DNA of 64,000 nucleotides from CAXBNB01 sp040151475. GTDB lineage: Bacteria; Bacteroidota; Bacteroidia; Cytophagales; Cyclobacteriaceae. Shown piece by piece: positions 33,933-44,200 of the stretch (position 1 is the stretch's first letter; every line of letters starts with the position of its first letter). The position numbers were made by a program, and so were the translations under genes. Under the pieces are notes generated by a model. The model was not told where the DNA came from. It saw only the letters and a list, made by a program, of their open reading frames with translations, and searched no databases. The stretch lies in assembly GCF_040151475.1 (NCBI RefSeq), contig NZ_JBDKWG010000151.1, positions 62,001 through 126,000 of the forward strand, read 5' to 3'.

Positions 33933-36900
33933 TTATTCTTTAATGATCCTTTTTACAATACCATTGGTTCCATTCGTTATCTTAATCAGATAAATTCCTT
34001 CCTGGTATGATGAAATGTCAACCTGATGAGGAAAAGACACTTCTAATTCACGGAGCACTTGCTGCCCCTGGGTATTATATACTTCTACTTTCGAAAGACC
34101 TTCCCATTCACTGTTTACAGTTATGGTGAGTGTTGTGCTGGAAGGGTTTGGATAAACTTCTATTCCACTCTCTTTACCTGCTTCAACTTGTTGCAACAAT
34201 TGTTTATTGTTTAATACCCTGCCACCCTCTATCGGAATCGCAACTCCAAACACCCTGAACTCCAACAGACTAACCCAGGTTCCTGAATAAACGTTGGCCC
34301 CTGTGACGTTTATCCTGACATAGCGGGCAGCTACCTCTGTAAAGTCGTCCCTTATCGGGGAAGCCTCGCTTCCACCCTGTGTGTTGGCGCTTCTGTCCAC
34401 TATCTGACTATAGCCGCCCCCTATAGTGGTTTTTGCTTCTATAGTAAACTGGTAAGCCCGGTCTTGGTAACAGACCACTTCTGTAGCATTGATATTGTAA
34501 ATATCTCCTAAGTCAACTTCGAGCCATTGTGGGTACCCCCCAGAAGCAGACCAACGGGTAGTAACAATACCATCGACTGCAGACGTCCCAGGATTGGCTG
34601 GTTCAGGCTCTCCGGAAACAGCCACTGATTTATTTAGGGCAAGGTTTTCTATGGTAGGGGCTTCAACGAACTTTACCGCATCGGCACACGCTCCTTCAGG
34701 GCCATTGGCACTACTATTGAGACGCACAACGCCTGTTGTACCAAAAGTGTAGGTGCCCAACAGGTTCCATTGTCCACCATTAGTAGTCTGATCCCCTGTA
34801 ACATTGGCAGTGCCCCCACTGTGGGTAATGTGATAGACTGCATCGGCAGGACGGCCAGCAACTGCCGACCACCAGGCATACACCTCGTATGTCCCGGCAG
34901 TCAGGCTGGCAGACCATTCGTACCAATGCCCAGTGGCATTGGGCGCATACATATAACTACTACCATAATACCCGGGGAAATTGGTAGAACTACTCCACGA
35001 ACCGGATTGTGAAGTGCCTGTGCCTCCATTATCTACAATGATGTCACTGCTAATGACAGCAAAACTTGCAGAAATGGTATGGTTGGCCTGTACATCGGTA
35101 AAAGTGTAGCTGGAAACCGCGCCCTGGCTGACACCATCAACAGTCACATCACTGATCTGATAACCGGTATCGGCCGTGACGGTAAAGCTTTGGTTGATCC
35201 CCTGGATTACCTGCACCGAGCCATCTGGGCTAATACTCCCACCTGTTCCGGCTGATGCCGTAATGGTATGTGTGGGTACTTCAACAAACTTTACTGCGTC
35301 AGCACAGGCACCTTCAGAACCATTAGCATTGCTATTGAGACGCACTACTCCTGTATTGCCAAAAGTATAGGTACCGAGCAGGTTCCATTGTCCACCATTA
35401 GTAGTCTGATCCCCTGTAACATTGGCAGTGCCCCCACTGTGGGTAATGTCATAGACTGCATCGGCAGGACGGCCAGCAACTGCTGACCACCAGGCATACA
35501 CCTCGTAAGTCCCTGCAGTAAGGCTGGTCGTCCATTCATACCAATGCCCGGTAGCATTGGGCGCATACATATAACTGCTGCCATAATACCCCGGAAAATA
35601 GGAAGAACTACTCCACGAACCGGATTGTGAAGTTCCGGTACTTCCATTATCTACTATCACCTCATTTCCAATGGGAACAGCACTAAAGCTGGCTGAGATC
35701 GTATGGGTGGACTGTACGTTAGTAAATGTATAACTGCTAACAACACCCTGGCTAACACCATCAACAATAACGTTACTGATCTCATAGCCACTATCAGCTG
35801 TGATGGTAAAGCTTTGGTTGTTGCCTTGAACTACTGATACCGATCCAGAAGGCGTAATTGTACCATTTGTACCTGATGAGGCTGTAATGGTATGTGTGGT
35901 TACACCACCATTTCCATCGATGACTATTGGGTAACCTGTCGGGTTAACGTTATAATCTTTATCGATAACATAAAGGTATACCGTATCCATTTCATCAAAA
36001 CTCCCTGTTCTTACTGTTGTAGCAATCGTGTTGTCAGACCAGGATGTAGGTGTTGTCAGGGCAAGGTTGGTACAAGCACTGTAAGAGGAGGCGTTACCTA
36101 TTTCAACCCTTGCTGCTGCTCCTGATCCTGTGGCTATATATATATCATCGTATACACCGTCAAAATAATTCCGGTTACCATCCCAGTTTCCGATCCATCC
36201 GGGCAAACTAATGTGATCCCATTGCTTGGTTTGAATATTGGTTTCGCTACGATAATCATCATCAAAAACCCGAGCATCGTCCATTATCTTCTCATATTGT
36301 CCTGTAGCATTAATAGTCTGTACGTATGCATCGCTTGTCCACCCTGTCAAGTTAGTGGGGTCTGCTCGCATATGAATAGTGAAACGAGCCCAATTGGTGA
36401 ACGTAAGCCAACCGCTGCTAAGGTACAATGTTTTGGAGGAATTAGAAGCACTAGCATATTTGAGTGCTGCCTGATCATTACCGCTAATATTGCAGCTTCC
36501 AGGAGAAATCCAAGTGGGAGTGCAAACATCATTGTCACCCCCATATCCTGTATTGCCCTCGTAGATCCAACTCATCTTCCAGTTACTCGTATGGTTCCAT
36601 TCACCTGGAGTGGAAGCACTAGGCATGATACCGTTGGGAAGCGTTACCCAGTAGGAAAGAAATACTTCTGTAAAAGAATTGCTTGATTCGTATTGAAACT
36701 GGCTGTAATTAGTAGAACCACGGTTCAATGCAAAACTGTAGTCGCCGGAGTGGGAAGACGAATGATATTTAGGTTCATTGGATTTTCCATTCCAACTACC
36801 AATAGCCGGACTAGTAAGAGGAATGTTGCCATTTTCCATGGCATTAGTTCCCTCAAATTCGTCATAGATTACAATATTGGGGCCTGTATTTCCAAAACCA

Positions 36901-37025
36901 CTACCATTGATGGTTATGGTTTGCCCATTCTGAGCTGTGCCGCTCACATTGCTAATGATTGGCTGAGCATAAACGCCCGCAATCATACACATACTGGTTA
37001 ATAATAAAAGCAATTTTCGTTTCAT
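33933..37025 (-). CDS. Large multi-domain surface protein with duplicated golvesin-like modules and T9SS signal
   Basis: A 1030-residue protein. Order: signal peptide (1-20); IPT/TIG-like domain (about 21-90; SGTAQNGQTITINGSGFGNT); a lyase- or lectin-fold region to about 340 (FLSYWVTLPNG, WARFTIHMRAD, YFDGVYDDIYIATG); InlB-type repeat 1 (about 378-452); golvesin/Xly CBD-like module 1 (about 455-580); InlB repeat 2; golvesin module 2 (to about 785); discoidin/F5-8C-like CBM (about 790-920; VDGIVTTRWSASGG); and a T9SS type A sorting domain (VYPNPSSTTLTITVN to GIVKRIIKE). It should be on the cell surface and bind, perhaps cleave, polysaccharide. The catalytic identity of the N-terminal region is unassigned. 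Confidence 0.8.
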   Translation of the reverse strand: MKRKLLLLLTSMCMIAGVYAQPIISNVSGTAQNGQTITINGSGFGNTGPNIVIYDEFEGTNAMENGNIPLTSPAIGSWNGKSNEPKYHSSSHSGDYSFALNRGSTNYSQFQYESSNSFTEVFLSYWVTLPNGIMPSASTPGEWNHTSNWKMSWIYEGNTGYGGDNDVCTPTWISPGSCNISGNDQAALKYASASNSSKTLYLSSGWLTFTNWARFTIHMRADPTNLTGWTSDAYVQTINATGQYEKIMDDARVFDDDYRSETNIQTKQWDHISLPGWIGNWDGNRNYFDGVYDDIYIATGSGAAARVEIGNASSYSACTNLALTTPTSWSDNTIATTVRTGSFDEMDTVYLYVIDKDYNVNPTGYPIVIDGNGGVTTHTITASSGTNGTITPSGSVSVVQGNNQSFTITADSGYEISNVIVDGVSQGVVSSYTFTNVQSTHTISASFSAVPIGNEVIVDNGSTGTSQSGSWSSSSYFPGYYGSSYMYAPNATGHWYEWTTSLTAGTYEVYAWWSAVAGRPADAVYDITHSGGTANVTGDQTTNGGQWNLLGTYTFGNTGVVRLNSNANGSEGACADAVKFVEVPTHTITASAGTGGSISPDGSVQVIQGINQSFTVTADTGYQISDVTVDGVSQGAVSSYTFTDVQANHTISASFAVISSDIIVDNGGTGTSQSGSWSSSTNFPGYYGSSYMYAPNATGHWYEWSASLTAGTYEVYAWWSAVAGRPADAVYHITHSGGTANVTGDQTTNGGQWNLLGTYTFGTTGVVRLNSSANGPEGACADAVKFVEAPTIENLALNKSVAVSGEPEPANPGTSAVDGIVTTRWSASGGYPQWLEVDLGDIYNINATEVVCYQDRAYQFTIEAKTTIGGGYSQIVDRSANTQGGSEASPIRDDFTEVAARYVRINVTGANVYSGTWVSLLEFRVFGVAIPIEGGRVLNNKQLLQQVEAGKESGIEVYPNPSSTTLTITVNSEWEGLSKVEVYNTQGQQVLRELEVSFPHQVDISSYQEGIYLIKITNGTNGIVKRIIKE
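34660..35900 (-). repeat. Tandem 618-bp intragenic duplication
   Basis: Two adjacent copies, offset by 618 bp (206 codons), each encode one InlB-type repeat plus one golvesin-like module. Long identical stretches are visible, for example from 34761 against 35379. The two golvesin copies are closer to each other at DNA level than the InlB copies are, so the duplication is recent or the modules are homogenised by recombination. Confidence 0.85.
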
Positions 37026-37270
37026 TTTGTTTAGTTTTAATTAAAAAAAATTCTCATTCCATATCTTATTATATTAGCTTGCCTTACCTGATCAGCATTT
37101 CTATTTAACCTCTTTTCTTTCTTTACCTCACCGTTTGCTTATTGGGTTCCATTTTCCATTTTTTAAAGACTAAACCCTCTACCCTTACCCTTGATTAATC
37201 AACAGGTTTTCTTTCCAATGAAGATAGGCCTTATTCGTTTTCAAAGTCTGTAACTACTTAGCTGTGCCAA

Positions 37271-38497
37271 TTAATCTGTTTTTAGCTTTCCCATCCCTAT
37301 GGGTTTTGTACTGACTACAACATCGTCGTAAAAAACGCCTGCATCAGCATGGGTTCCATCATGATGAAATAATGAAAGCCAAAGTATATTTAATTTTAAA
37401 CCATAAGTGGTGCGCATCCATAAGTCATCCCATTTTCCATAGTTGACTCCATCAACCCAAAGGAAAATTTCCCCATCCCTGATAGATCCATCAGGTGAAG
37501 GTGTTCCTAGATTCAATTTCATTTCCATGCCATACCATGTATCCGCCTCCAATACGGGTGGAAGCGGCGGGTCACGGTGTTGCACATGTTCACAATAGGT
37601 TTGTCCTTCATCACTTGTGCAAGGAAATATATCGCCCCAACAACTTCCATTCGGAACTGCACAGTCCTGATGCATGCCCCGGTAATAGGCGTATATATGA
37701 GGTGTATGAAGGCTCGAACTATATTCTAAAGTACAGGAGGCTTTGTTGGTTCCATCAGGTCGTATGCCTGCTACTCCCAGGAGATTTCTATCCCCTGCAA
37801 ACAAGCCCCCTCCATGGTTGAGCGCATTAAAATTGAACCCGTTTTCATATTTAATGTACCAACGAACATACAACCTGTCATGCTGAGATGGCAAAACTTT
37901 TACCAGGTCAGCACCACCTCGTTCCCCCGGTGGTGGGATCAATTTCATCACGTGGTTGCCTGGTGTATCAAAGGGTCCAGGGTCTTCCACTAGCAGGTTG
38001 GATTCGTCTGGATTTCCGTCCCAGTCGTCCCATATGTCCTTATTTCCCTCTTCAAAACCACTTTGAAAGACAACTACTGGACCTTCAATATTTACAACAA
38101 TAGTTTGGGTAGCGACCTCATCCTCATTATCGGTCACCTCCAATTCCAATTCTATTGTTTTATTGGCAAAGGGAATTTCAACTTCAATTTGTCCTGTGTA
38201 ATTTACCTTCCCACCTGCCTCAGAAATACTTTCTGTGGTCTCATTTATGGTTAATTTTAACAAACGTATCCTGTTAGGAGCATCAACTATGTAATCAATT
38301 ATAATAGTTGAGTCTTGTGTAACAGAAACATTAATGATGCTGTCTGCAACCATTAGTGCATTGTCATCTATTGAAATAGAAGGTTTGCCTTGTCCATTGT
38401 CGTCCCTTGTAACATCTTCAGTGCCACATGAAGTAAGAATACATAAACAAGCTGCAACGATATTGACTAGGGAAATTAGGTCTTTCATATTTTTCAT
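37271..38497 (-). CDS. Lipoprotein with polysaccharide-lyase-14-like (concanavalin-fold) domain
   Basis: A 408-residue protein with a lipoprotein signal (AACLCILTSCG). An Ig/cadherin-like domain (about 40-140; LELEVTDNEDEVATQTIVVN) precedes a concanavalin-type domain (about 145-400) with VVFQSGFEEGNKD, RLYVRWYIKYENGF, GGGLFAGDRN, WYGMEMKLNLGTPSPDG, EIFLWVDGVNYGKWDD and VFYDDVVVSTK. This resembles the PL14-like domain used by some glucuronan and alginate lyases. It may cut or only bind the polymer. It would sit on the outer membrane. The neighbouring 1030-residue protein carries a possibly related N-terminal domain. The 245 bases between them hold no gene. Confidence 0.65.
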   Translation of the reverse strand: MKNMKDLISLVNIVAACLCILTSCGTEDVTRDDNGQGKPSISIDDNALMVADSIINVSVTQDSTIIIDYIVDAPNRIRLLKLTINETTESISEAGGKVNYTGQIEVEIPFANKTIELELEVTDNEDEVATQTIVVNIEGPVVVFQSGFEEGNKDIWDDWDGNPDESNLLVEDPGPFDTPGNHVMKLIPPPGERGGADLVKVLPSQHDRLYVRWYIKYENGFNFNALNHGGGLFAGDRNLLGVAGIRPDGTNKASCTLEYSSSLHTPHIYAYYRGMHQDCAVPNGSCWGDIFPCTSDEGQTYCEHVQHRDPPLPPVLEADTWYGMEMKLNLGTPSPDGSIRDGEIFLWVDGVNYGKWDDLWMRTTYGLKLNILWLSLFHHDGTHADAGVFYDDVVVSTKPIGMGKLKTD

Positions 38498-38542
38498 GAT
38501 ATTGATACTTTATTTTTCGCTTTCATTAAACCTAAATCAGTT

Positions 38543-39340
38543 TTATAGTGGTGAATTATCTGTGCTTTCAAATATTTTGTCTGCCGAATTGGTAATGAAC
38601 CCATTGAACAGCTTTCCGTTTTTCTCATACCTCATGGCAAATTCATAGTAGCAACCAGGCACTTCATGCATACCTTCTTGAAAGTCATATTCTATCCTGT
38701 CAGCCAAAATACTTGACTGTTGAAGCAAATCTGAAGGTTTTCCTTTTACCTCACCACCAGAGGCGTTAAGCTTATAGCCATTGTCTTTCAAAAAATCGTT
38801 GACCTGTTCGATAGAAGCAAACCCGTTAAGGGCATTCACATCTATGGTAAAATGATTGACAACAAAACCATATAAGTATAGCCAGGCTGCATATTCCGAT
38901 TCCTTTCGCAATAGCTCATAGGTATCTACAAAAGGTTTATCCCATAGCCTTCCTGAGAAAATAAGGTCTTCTGATAAGTGCCTTGGTGACAATGAATTGA
39001 GAAGATGCAACACAGTTGCCTGTAAGGTTGGTGTGCATTTCTCCAGTATCAGTTCACTTATAAAAATTTTAGGTAAACCTTCATCAGGATGTTCGTAATG
39101 CCTGGCGTTGAGCTTCTTTTCTTCGAAATAATAATCCTGTTTTGGTTCATAGCCCAATCGGATAAATGGCAAGGCTAACTTTTCAATATTTACCCTGGGG
39201 TCATTGAATGTCCTGAATGCGATATGATCGTTCTTAACCTGCTCACCAAGTGACTCAAATAAATTTTTAATACTAAAAGCCGAAGGTGTTATGGCACTAT
39301 AATTCAGCCACAACTTTTCCAAAGTATGTTCAATATCCAT
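38543..39340 (-). CDS. DUF1338-family 2-oxoadipate dioxygenase/decarboxylase-like enzyme
   Basis: A 265-residue cytosolic protein without a signal peptide. DUF1338 features are NDHIAFRTF (His39), VVNHFTIDVNAL (His near 161) and CYYEFAMRY (Glu near 231), which match the two-His-one-Glu metal site of the HglS family that converts 2-oxoadipate to 2-hydroxyglutarate. It is shorter than the Pseudomonas enzyme. A terminator separates it from SusD, so it starts a new unit ahead of the lipoprotein gene, 45 bases on. A lysine-catabolic enzyme is unexpected inside a polysaccharide locus. Confidence 0.75.
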   Translation of the reverse strand: MDIEHTLEKLWLNYSAITPSAFSIKNLFESLGEQVKNDHIAFRTFNDPRVNIEKLALPFIRLGYEPKQDYYFEEKKLNARHYEHPDEGLPKIFISELILEKCTPTLQATVLHLLNSLSPRHLSEDLIFSGRLWDKPFVDTYELLRKESEYAAWLYLYGFVVNHFTIDVNALNGFASIEQVNDFLKDNGYKLNASGGEVKGKPSDLLQQSSILADRIEYDFQEGMHEVPGCYYEFAMRYEKNGKLFNGFITNSADKIFESTDNSPL

Positions 39341-39491
39341 AATAACAGATTGTCTTTGTCCTGTACAGATTTTAAGATTGATTAGAAATTGTAAAAGCTT
39401 ATTGTATTCAATAATTGATTTCTACCTCTGTCTTGCCATTCACTTTAACAAGACCTTATCAATGGTATTGGAATGTGAAAATTTATTAAAA

Positions 39492-39531
39492 ACCAGACCA
39501 TCTAACTTCGTTAGTTGTCAGATGATCTGGT
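39492..39531 (-). terminator. Rho-independent terminator after SusD
   Basis: On the minus strand, ACCAGATCATCT pairs with AGATGGTCTGGT (one G-U) across a 16-base loop that can itself pair, and the stem runs straight into TTTTT. It lies 14 bases past the SusD stop and probably ends the SusC-SusD transcript. Confidence 0.75.
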
Positions 39532-39544
39532 ATTCAAATTTTCA

Positions 39545-41263
39545 TCAATTGGTTTGTACCCAAGGTTGTTCCATCCATTCAACTGTGCCTGGATGTTGTG
39601 GTCTGTTTGTGTTTTGATCCCACCATACTTTAGTGAGTCTGGTGTTTTTACCATCACCTCCTATGGCTTCTAAAGCAGCCTGATATTGTTCACCATTAAT
39701 GGTTTGCTCACTGGTAGGCCATGGCATTCTGCGTGGTATGGTACCTGCAAGCGCACTGTTGTCATCTCCAACAAGTATCCTTGGGTATCCTGTCCTTCTC
39801 CATTCAGCCCATCCTTCCGACTCTTGTGGAAACAATGCAATCATTTTTTGATTAATGATTTGTTCCAATTGTTCTTCAAGAGATCCAGACAAAGTAACTA
39901 CAGCAGCATTAGCTATAAAATCATCAATCTCTGTCTGGGTTATTTTATGACTCTCAAGCAAGCTTTCCACATGAGCATCTACCCGGGCCAGATAAGCAGC
40001 ATCACTTTCACCACCTCCCTGAGCCAAAAACAAACTTTCGACTTCCGGCAATTCACTTTTCGCTCCTTCATACATTTCAAGCACACGCTCCTGAGCCAAT
40101 CTGATACCTTTTTCAAAGTAACCCTGAGCATCTGAGGTGTTGCCTTTCAATCCAAACAACGCTGCTTCTGCCAATGCAAAATAAGTTTCTGAAGCATTGA
40201 AAATTGGCAACTCTTGTGTCGGCGTATAAAGAATGTCGGACCAATCCGAAGTTGTTTGATCTCCATAAGGATACTTTTGTTGCACAGGGGCAGATCCCAG
40301 TAATGGTGTTCCCCTGTATCCAAAAAAGTCTATGGATTCATAACCAGGAGTGCCCGGAAAAGATGCCTTAGCCGTGTCCGCAAATACTTTCAATCTTGGA
40401 TCATTAGAATCTTTTAGAATGTCAATAAAGGTTTTTGGAGGCTTTCTTTTCGCCAGATTACTTTTTGTTTGGAGTAAACTTGAATACTGATCATTTAATT
40501 GATCAGTAAACTCTGATCGGGTATAAAGCTTTGCATCATCGGATCTAGAAGTGATCAGGTTAGCCTCAGTCAAATCGGCCATTTCGGTTGCTGCAAGAGT
40601 CTCATCTGCATAACGAATACGCAATGCCAATCTTAACCTTAGAGAATTTGCCAGTTTCACCCATTTGTCCATATCGCCTCCATAAAGGATGTCAGCTGAT
40701 CCATAAGAAGCTTTGCTGTTGTCAATCTCAGCTACAGCTTCCTTCAATTCTTTGAACAAATCGATATAAATATCTTTCTGAGAATCGTATTTAGGAGTAG
40801 AAATGGCCTTGGTAATATCTAATGAAGATTCAGAATAGGGAATATTTCCATACCAATCTGTTGTTCTGGCGAATACCCATGCTTTCATAATTCTTGCGGC
40901 AGCCTTCTTATTTACCAAATCTTCAGAATCTTCACGAGTAGAAGCCAAATAGATAATATCACTCAAGTTTCTTGAGTAGTCACCATAAGTTCTGTTCCAA
41001 ACTCCACTGTTGTCACCGGATACAAACGGTGCATTGGCGCCAGAATACGACATACCACAATAATTACCAGTTGTGCCCATTCCATTCTCTTCTGAATGAA
41101 CTATTGATTCTGCCAATACCCTAGTAAATAAGAAATCCAGGTTGATTACATCAGATGTTATTAGGTCATTTGGTGTATTCAATTCAGCAAAATCATCCGT
41201 ACATGAAATGTTGATCAGTAGTGATACTAACAACATAAAAGCTATTTTTATATATAATTTCAT
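39545..41263 (-). CDS. SusD/RagB-family outer-membrane lipoprotein
   Basis: About 572 residues from ATG 41263 (MKLYIK...); a second ATG lies 12 bases upstream, directly after the SusC stop. The lipobox is in LLINISCTDDF. The protein has the SusD-like-2 layout, opening FAELNTPNDLITSDVINLDF, with MKAWVFARTTDWYGNIPYSE, GDMDKWVKLANSLRLRLALRI and a C-terminal GWAEWRRTGYPRI followed by PRRMPWPTSEQTIN. SusD proteins cap the SusC channel and capture glycans (or, in some loci, peptides) at the cell surface. It is the partner of the adjacent SusC. The terminator at 39492 follows. Confidence 0.92.
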   Translation of the reverse strand: MKLYIKIAFMLLVSLLINISCTDDFAELNTPNDLITSDVINLDFLFTRVLAESIVHSEENGMGTTGNYCGMSYSGANAPFVSGDNSGVWNRTYGDYSRNLSDIIYLASTREDSEDLVNKKAAARIMKAWVFARTTDWYGNIPYSESSLDITKAISTPKYDSQKDIYIDLFKELKEAVAEIDNSKASYGSADILYGGDMDKWVKLANSLRLRLALRIRYADETLAATEMADLTEANLITSRSDDAKLYTRSEFTDQLNDQYSSLLQTKSNLAKRKPPKTFIDILKDSNDPRLKVFADTAKASFPGTPGYESIDFFGYRGTPLLGSAPVQQKYPYGDQTTSDWSDILYTPTQELPIFNASETYFALAEAALFGLKGNTSDAQGYFEKGIRLAQERVLEMYEGAKSELPEVESLFLAQGGGESDAAYLARVDAHVESLLESHKITQTEIDDFIANAAVVTLSGSLEEQLEQIINQKMIALFPQESEGWAEWRRTGYPRILVGDDNSALAGTIPRRMPWPTSEQTINGEQYQAALEAIGGDGKNTRLTKVWWDQNTNRPQHPGTVEWMEQPWVQTN

Positions 41264-41275
41264 ATCTCTTATCAT

Positions 41276-44200
41276 TTAAAATGTCAATTTAACATTGAAC
41301 CCATAAGTTCTGGTGGAAGGCACAGCGAGTGCTTCTACACCCGATGCTCCCCCTGATGTGTTCGGAGCTGATTCAGGTGCTATTCCAAAATCAGTGGTAT
41401 GTTCATGGAGATACATCAAATTCCTGCCGATAACAGACAAATTAAGAGATGTAAAAGGTGTTTTTTTCAACATAGCAGGCTGGAAAGTATATCCTAGGAT
41501 TACTTCTCGCAGAGAAATGTAACTTCCATCAATTACGAATTCTTCACCAATACCATTCCAGGCTCTGGACGCCCAATATTTTTGTCCGGGTACAGCTTGT
41601 GTATTTTCAGAATAAGTTCCATCAGGATTGAGTACTACACCATCCAGCACACCAGTATATGGCAATTGATTGCCATCAGAATCTGTGGCTACTGGTCTTC
41701 TGCCCTCTACGGTCCATTCTCCAGTTCCTTTTTGCGTCATCCATCGCTTTGTATGAGATGTAAAATCACCTCCCTGAACAAAGTCCAAAAGAATATTCAT
41801 ACTAAACCCTTTATAAGAAAAAGTGTTGTTGAGACCACCAATCCAGTCAGGATTGATATTTCCAAGGACAGACACTTCGCTTTCTCTTTGGTATTCACCA
41901 CCAGCCGAAACAATTTTTCGTCCTTCTTCATTTCTTAAGTATTTAAATCCTATGATATTGCCATAAGGAGCACCGACCTCAGCATGGACATCATTAGACC
42001 AAGAATCGTCATTGGTATTAAGTATTTTATATGTCTGTACTGTACCATCCAATTCCACAACCTTAGATCTATTAGCAGAGAAGTTGGCATTTACATCCCA
42101 TCGAAAAGCTTCGGTTTTAAACGGTGTAGCGCCCAATGTAATTTCTATTCCTTTATTTTGAATTTCTCCTGCATTGATCACTTCACTGCTATAGCCTGAT
42201 GCATTGGATATAGGCAATGCTAAGATCTGATTGCTGGTTTTCGCATTGTAGTACGTCATATCCAAGCTAATTCTATTTTGAAAAAATCTTAAATCAGTGC
42301 CCACTTCCCATGAAGTAGTCAGCTCATTTTTTAAGTCAAACAATGGTATTTGCCCACTTTTAGAGGCATAAGGCTTCCCATTATAACTTTCTTGGCTGAA
42401 AGAATACCCTGATGTAGTGAGGTAAGGATCTGCTGATGCACCTACTTGTGCCAAGGAAACTCGTATCTTTCCTAAACTTAATATCCGTTGATCAAGATCC
42501 AATGCTTCTGTAAATACAAAACTTGTGCTCACAGATGGATAAAAGAAAGAATTGTTGTTGACCCCTAATGTTGAAGACCAGTCATTCCTTCCTGTCACAT
42601 CTAAGAACAAATAATTTTTATAGGCAAGTTGCCCAGTCATGAATACAGACTGCATTTCATTTTGAGCGAGTCCAGAAGATGGTCTCACATCGAGAAAATT
42701 GGAGATTTGATATACATCATCCACTTTGGAATCTCTAGCATCCCATTGCATATTGTTGGAGAAACTAGTCCAAGTATTGGCACCCAATACAACAACCAAA
42801 TTAAAGTCTTCAGAAAGCTCCTTATTGGCTGTTAACATAAGGTCAGCATTTAATTCTCTTCTAGTTCTATTGCTTTCGATCATACGACCTTTACTTTGAT
42901 CGTTTCCACGAGCACCTCGTCTCCAACTTTGAAAGTGCGACTCAGCATAAAAATCCAAACCAACTCTACCCGTCAGACTCAACCAATCGTTAAATTTTAG
43001 GTTGGCAGAAGAATAACCTATAAACCTATCTCTGACATCATTGTTCTTTATTTCATTCACAATATACCAAGGACTATAGTTCATTCCCGGAGGCCTATTG
43101 TAACTTTTTGTTTCTTCGTAATATTCCTTTACATAGTCTAAAGGGGTAAATCTTGACATGATGGCAAAATTCCACATAGGATTGTATTGAGAATACCCAT
43201 TTGCTGGTCTCTGGTCACCTTCTGTACGCAAGTAATTTACCTTTCCCTCAAAAGACAGCATTTTATTGACCTTTGTAGATCCTCTAAAAGAAACCGACTT
43301 CTTTTTTATTTCATGGTTGGGAGTGATTCCGGAAGTAGATGAATTCCCAACGGATAACCTCATTGAAGAATTATCATTTGCACCAGTGATAGCAATAGTA
43401 TTGGAAATGGTCACTCCAGTCTGAAAAAAATCTCTTACATTGTCTTTAGGCTGAGCCACATAATCCATTGTTCTTAAAGGAAGTCCTTCTTCATCAGGCA
43501 TCAAAAATCGATCTATTATTTTAATACTTCCATCCAATGGACCACCCCAGTTATCCAAGTTTCCATTGTCAGGAAAAGGATACTGAACACCATCTACTTC
43601 TTCGTTCCAAAAACTAGCGACACCATTGTCATCATACCCGGAACCGAATTGATTTTGGTAATTTGGAAATAAATTGAGCTTTTCGAATGTCACATTGGAG
43701 TTAATTTCCACGCCAATTCCCTTTTTGCCTTTCCCGGATTTAGTTGTAATCAAAACCACACCATTGGCACCTCTGGAACCATAAAGAGCAGTGGCAGCAG
43801 GCCCTTTAAGCACATTCATAGATTGCACATCAAGAGGATTTATATCACCAATGCCATCTCCATAGTCATGCTCTCCTGAACCTGAAAGCCCTGAACCACT
43901 ACCACTATTGCTAAAGTTTATGATTGGTACACCATCCACAACATAGAGCGGTTGATTTGACCCACTTATAGAGCTATTTCCCCGGATGACTACATTGGTA
44001 GATCCACCAGTGCCACTGGCAGATTTTGACACCTGTACTCCTGCCACTTTTGCAGTCAAGTAACTTGTCACGTTAATGTCTCTTGCTCCCGATAAATCTT
44101 TAGAACCCAATTCTTGTGCAGAATAGCCTAAAGCTTTCTTTTCTCTCTCTATTCCGAATGCTGTTACTACTATCTCATCCAATTGAGTCGCATCCAAAAC

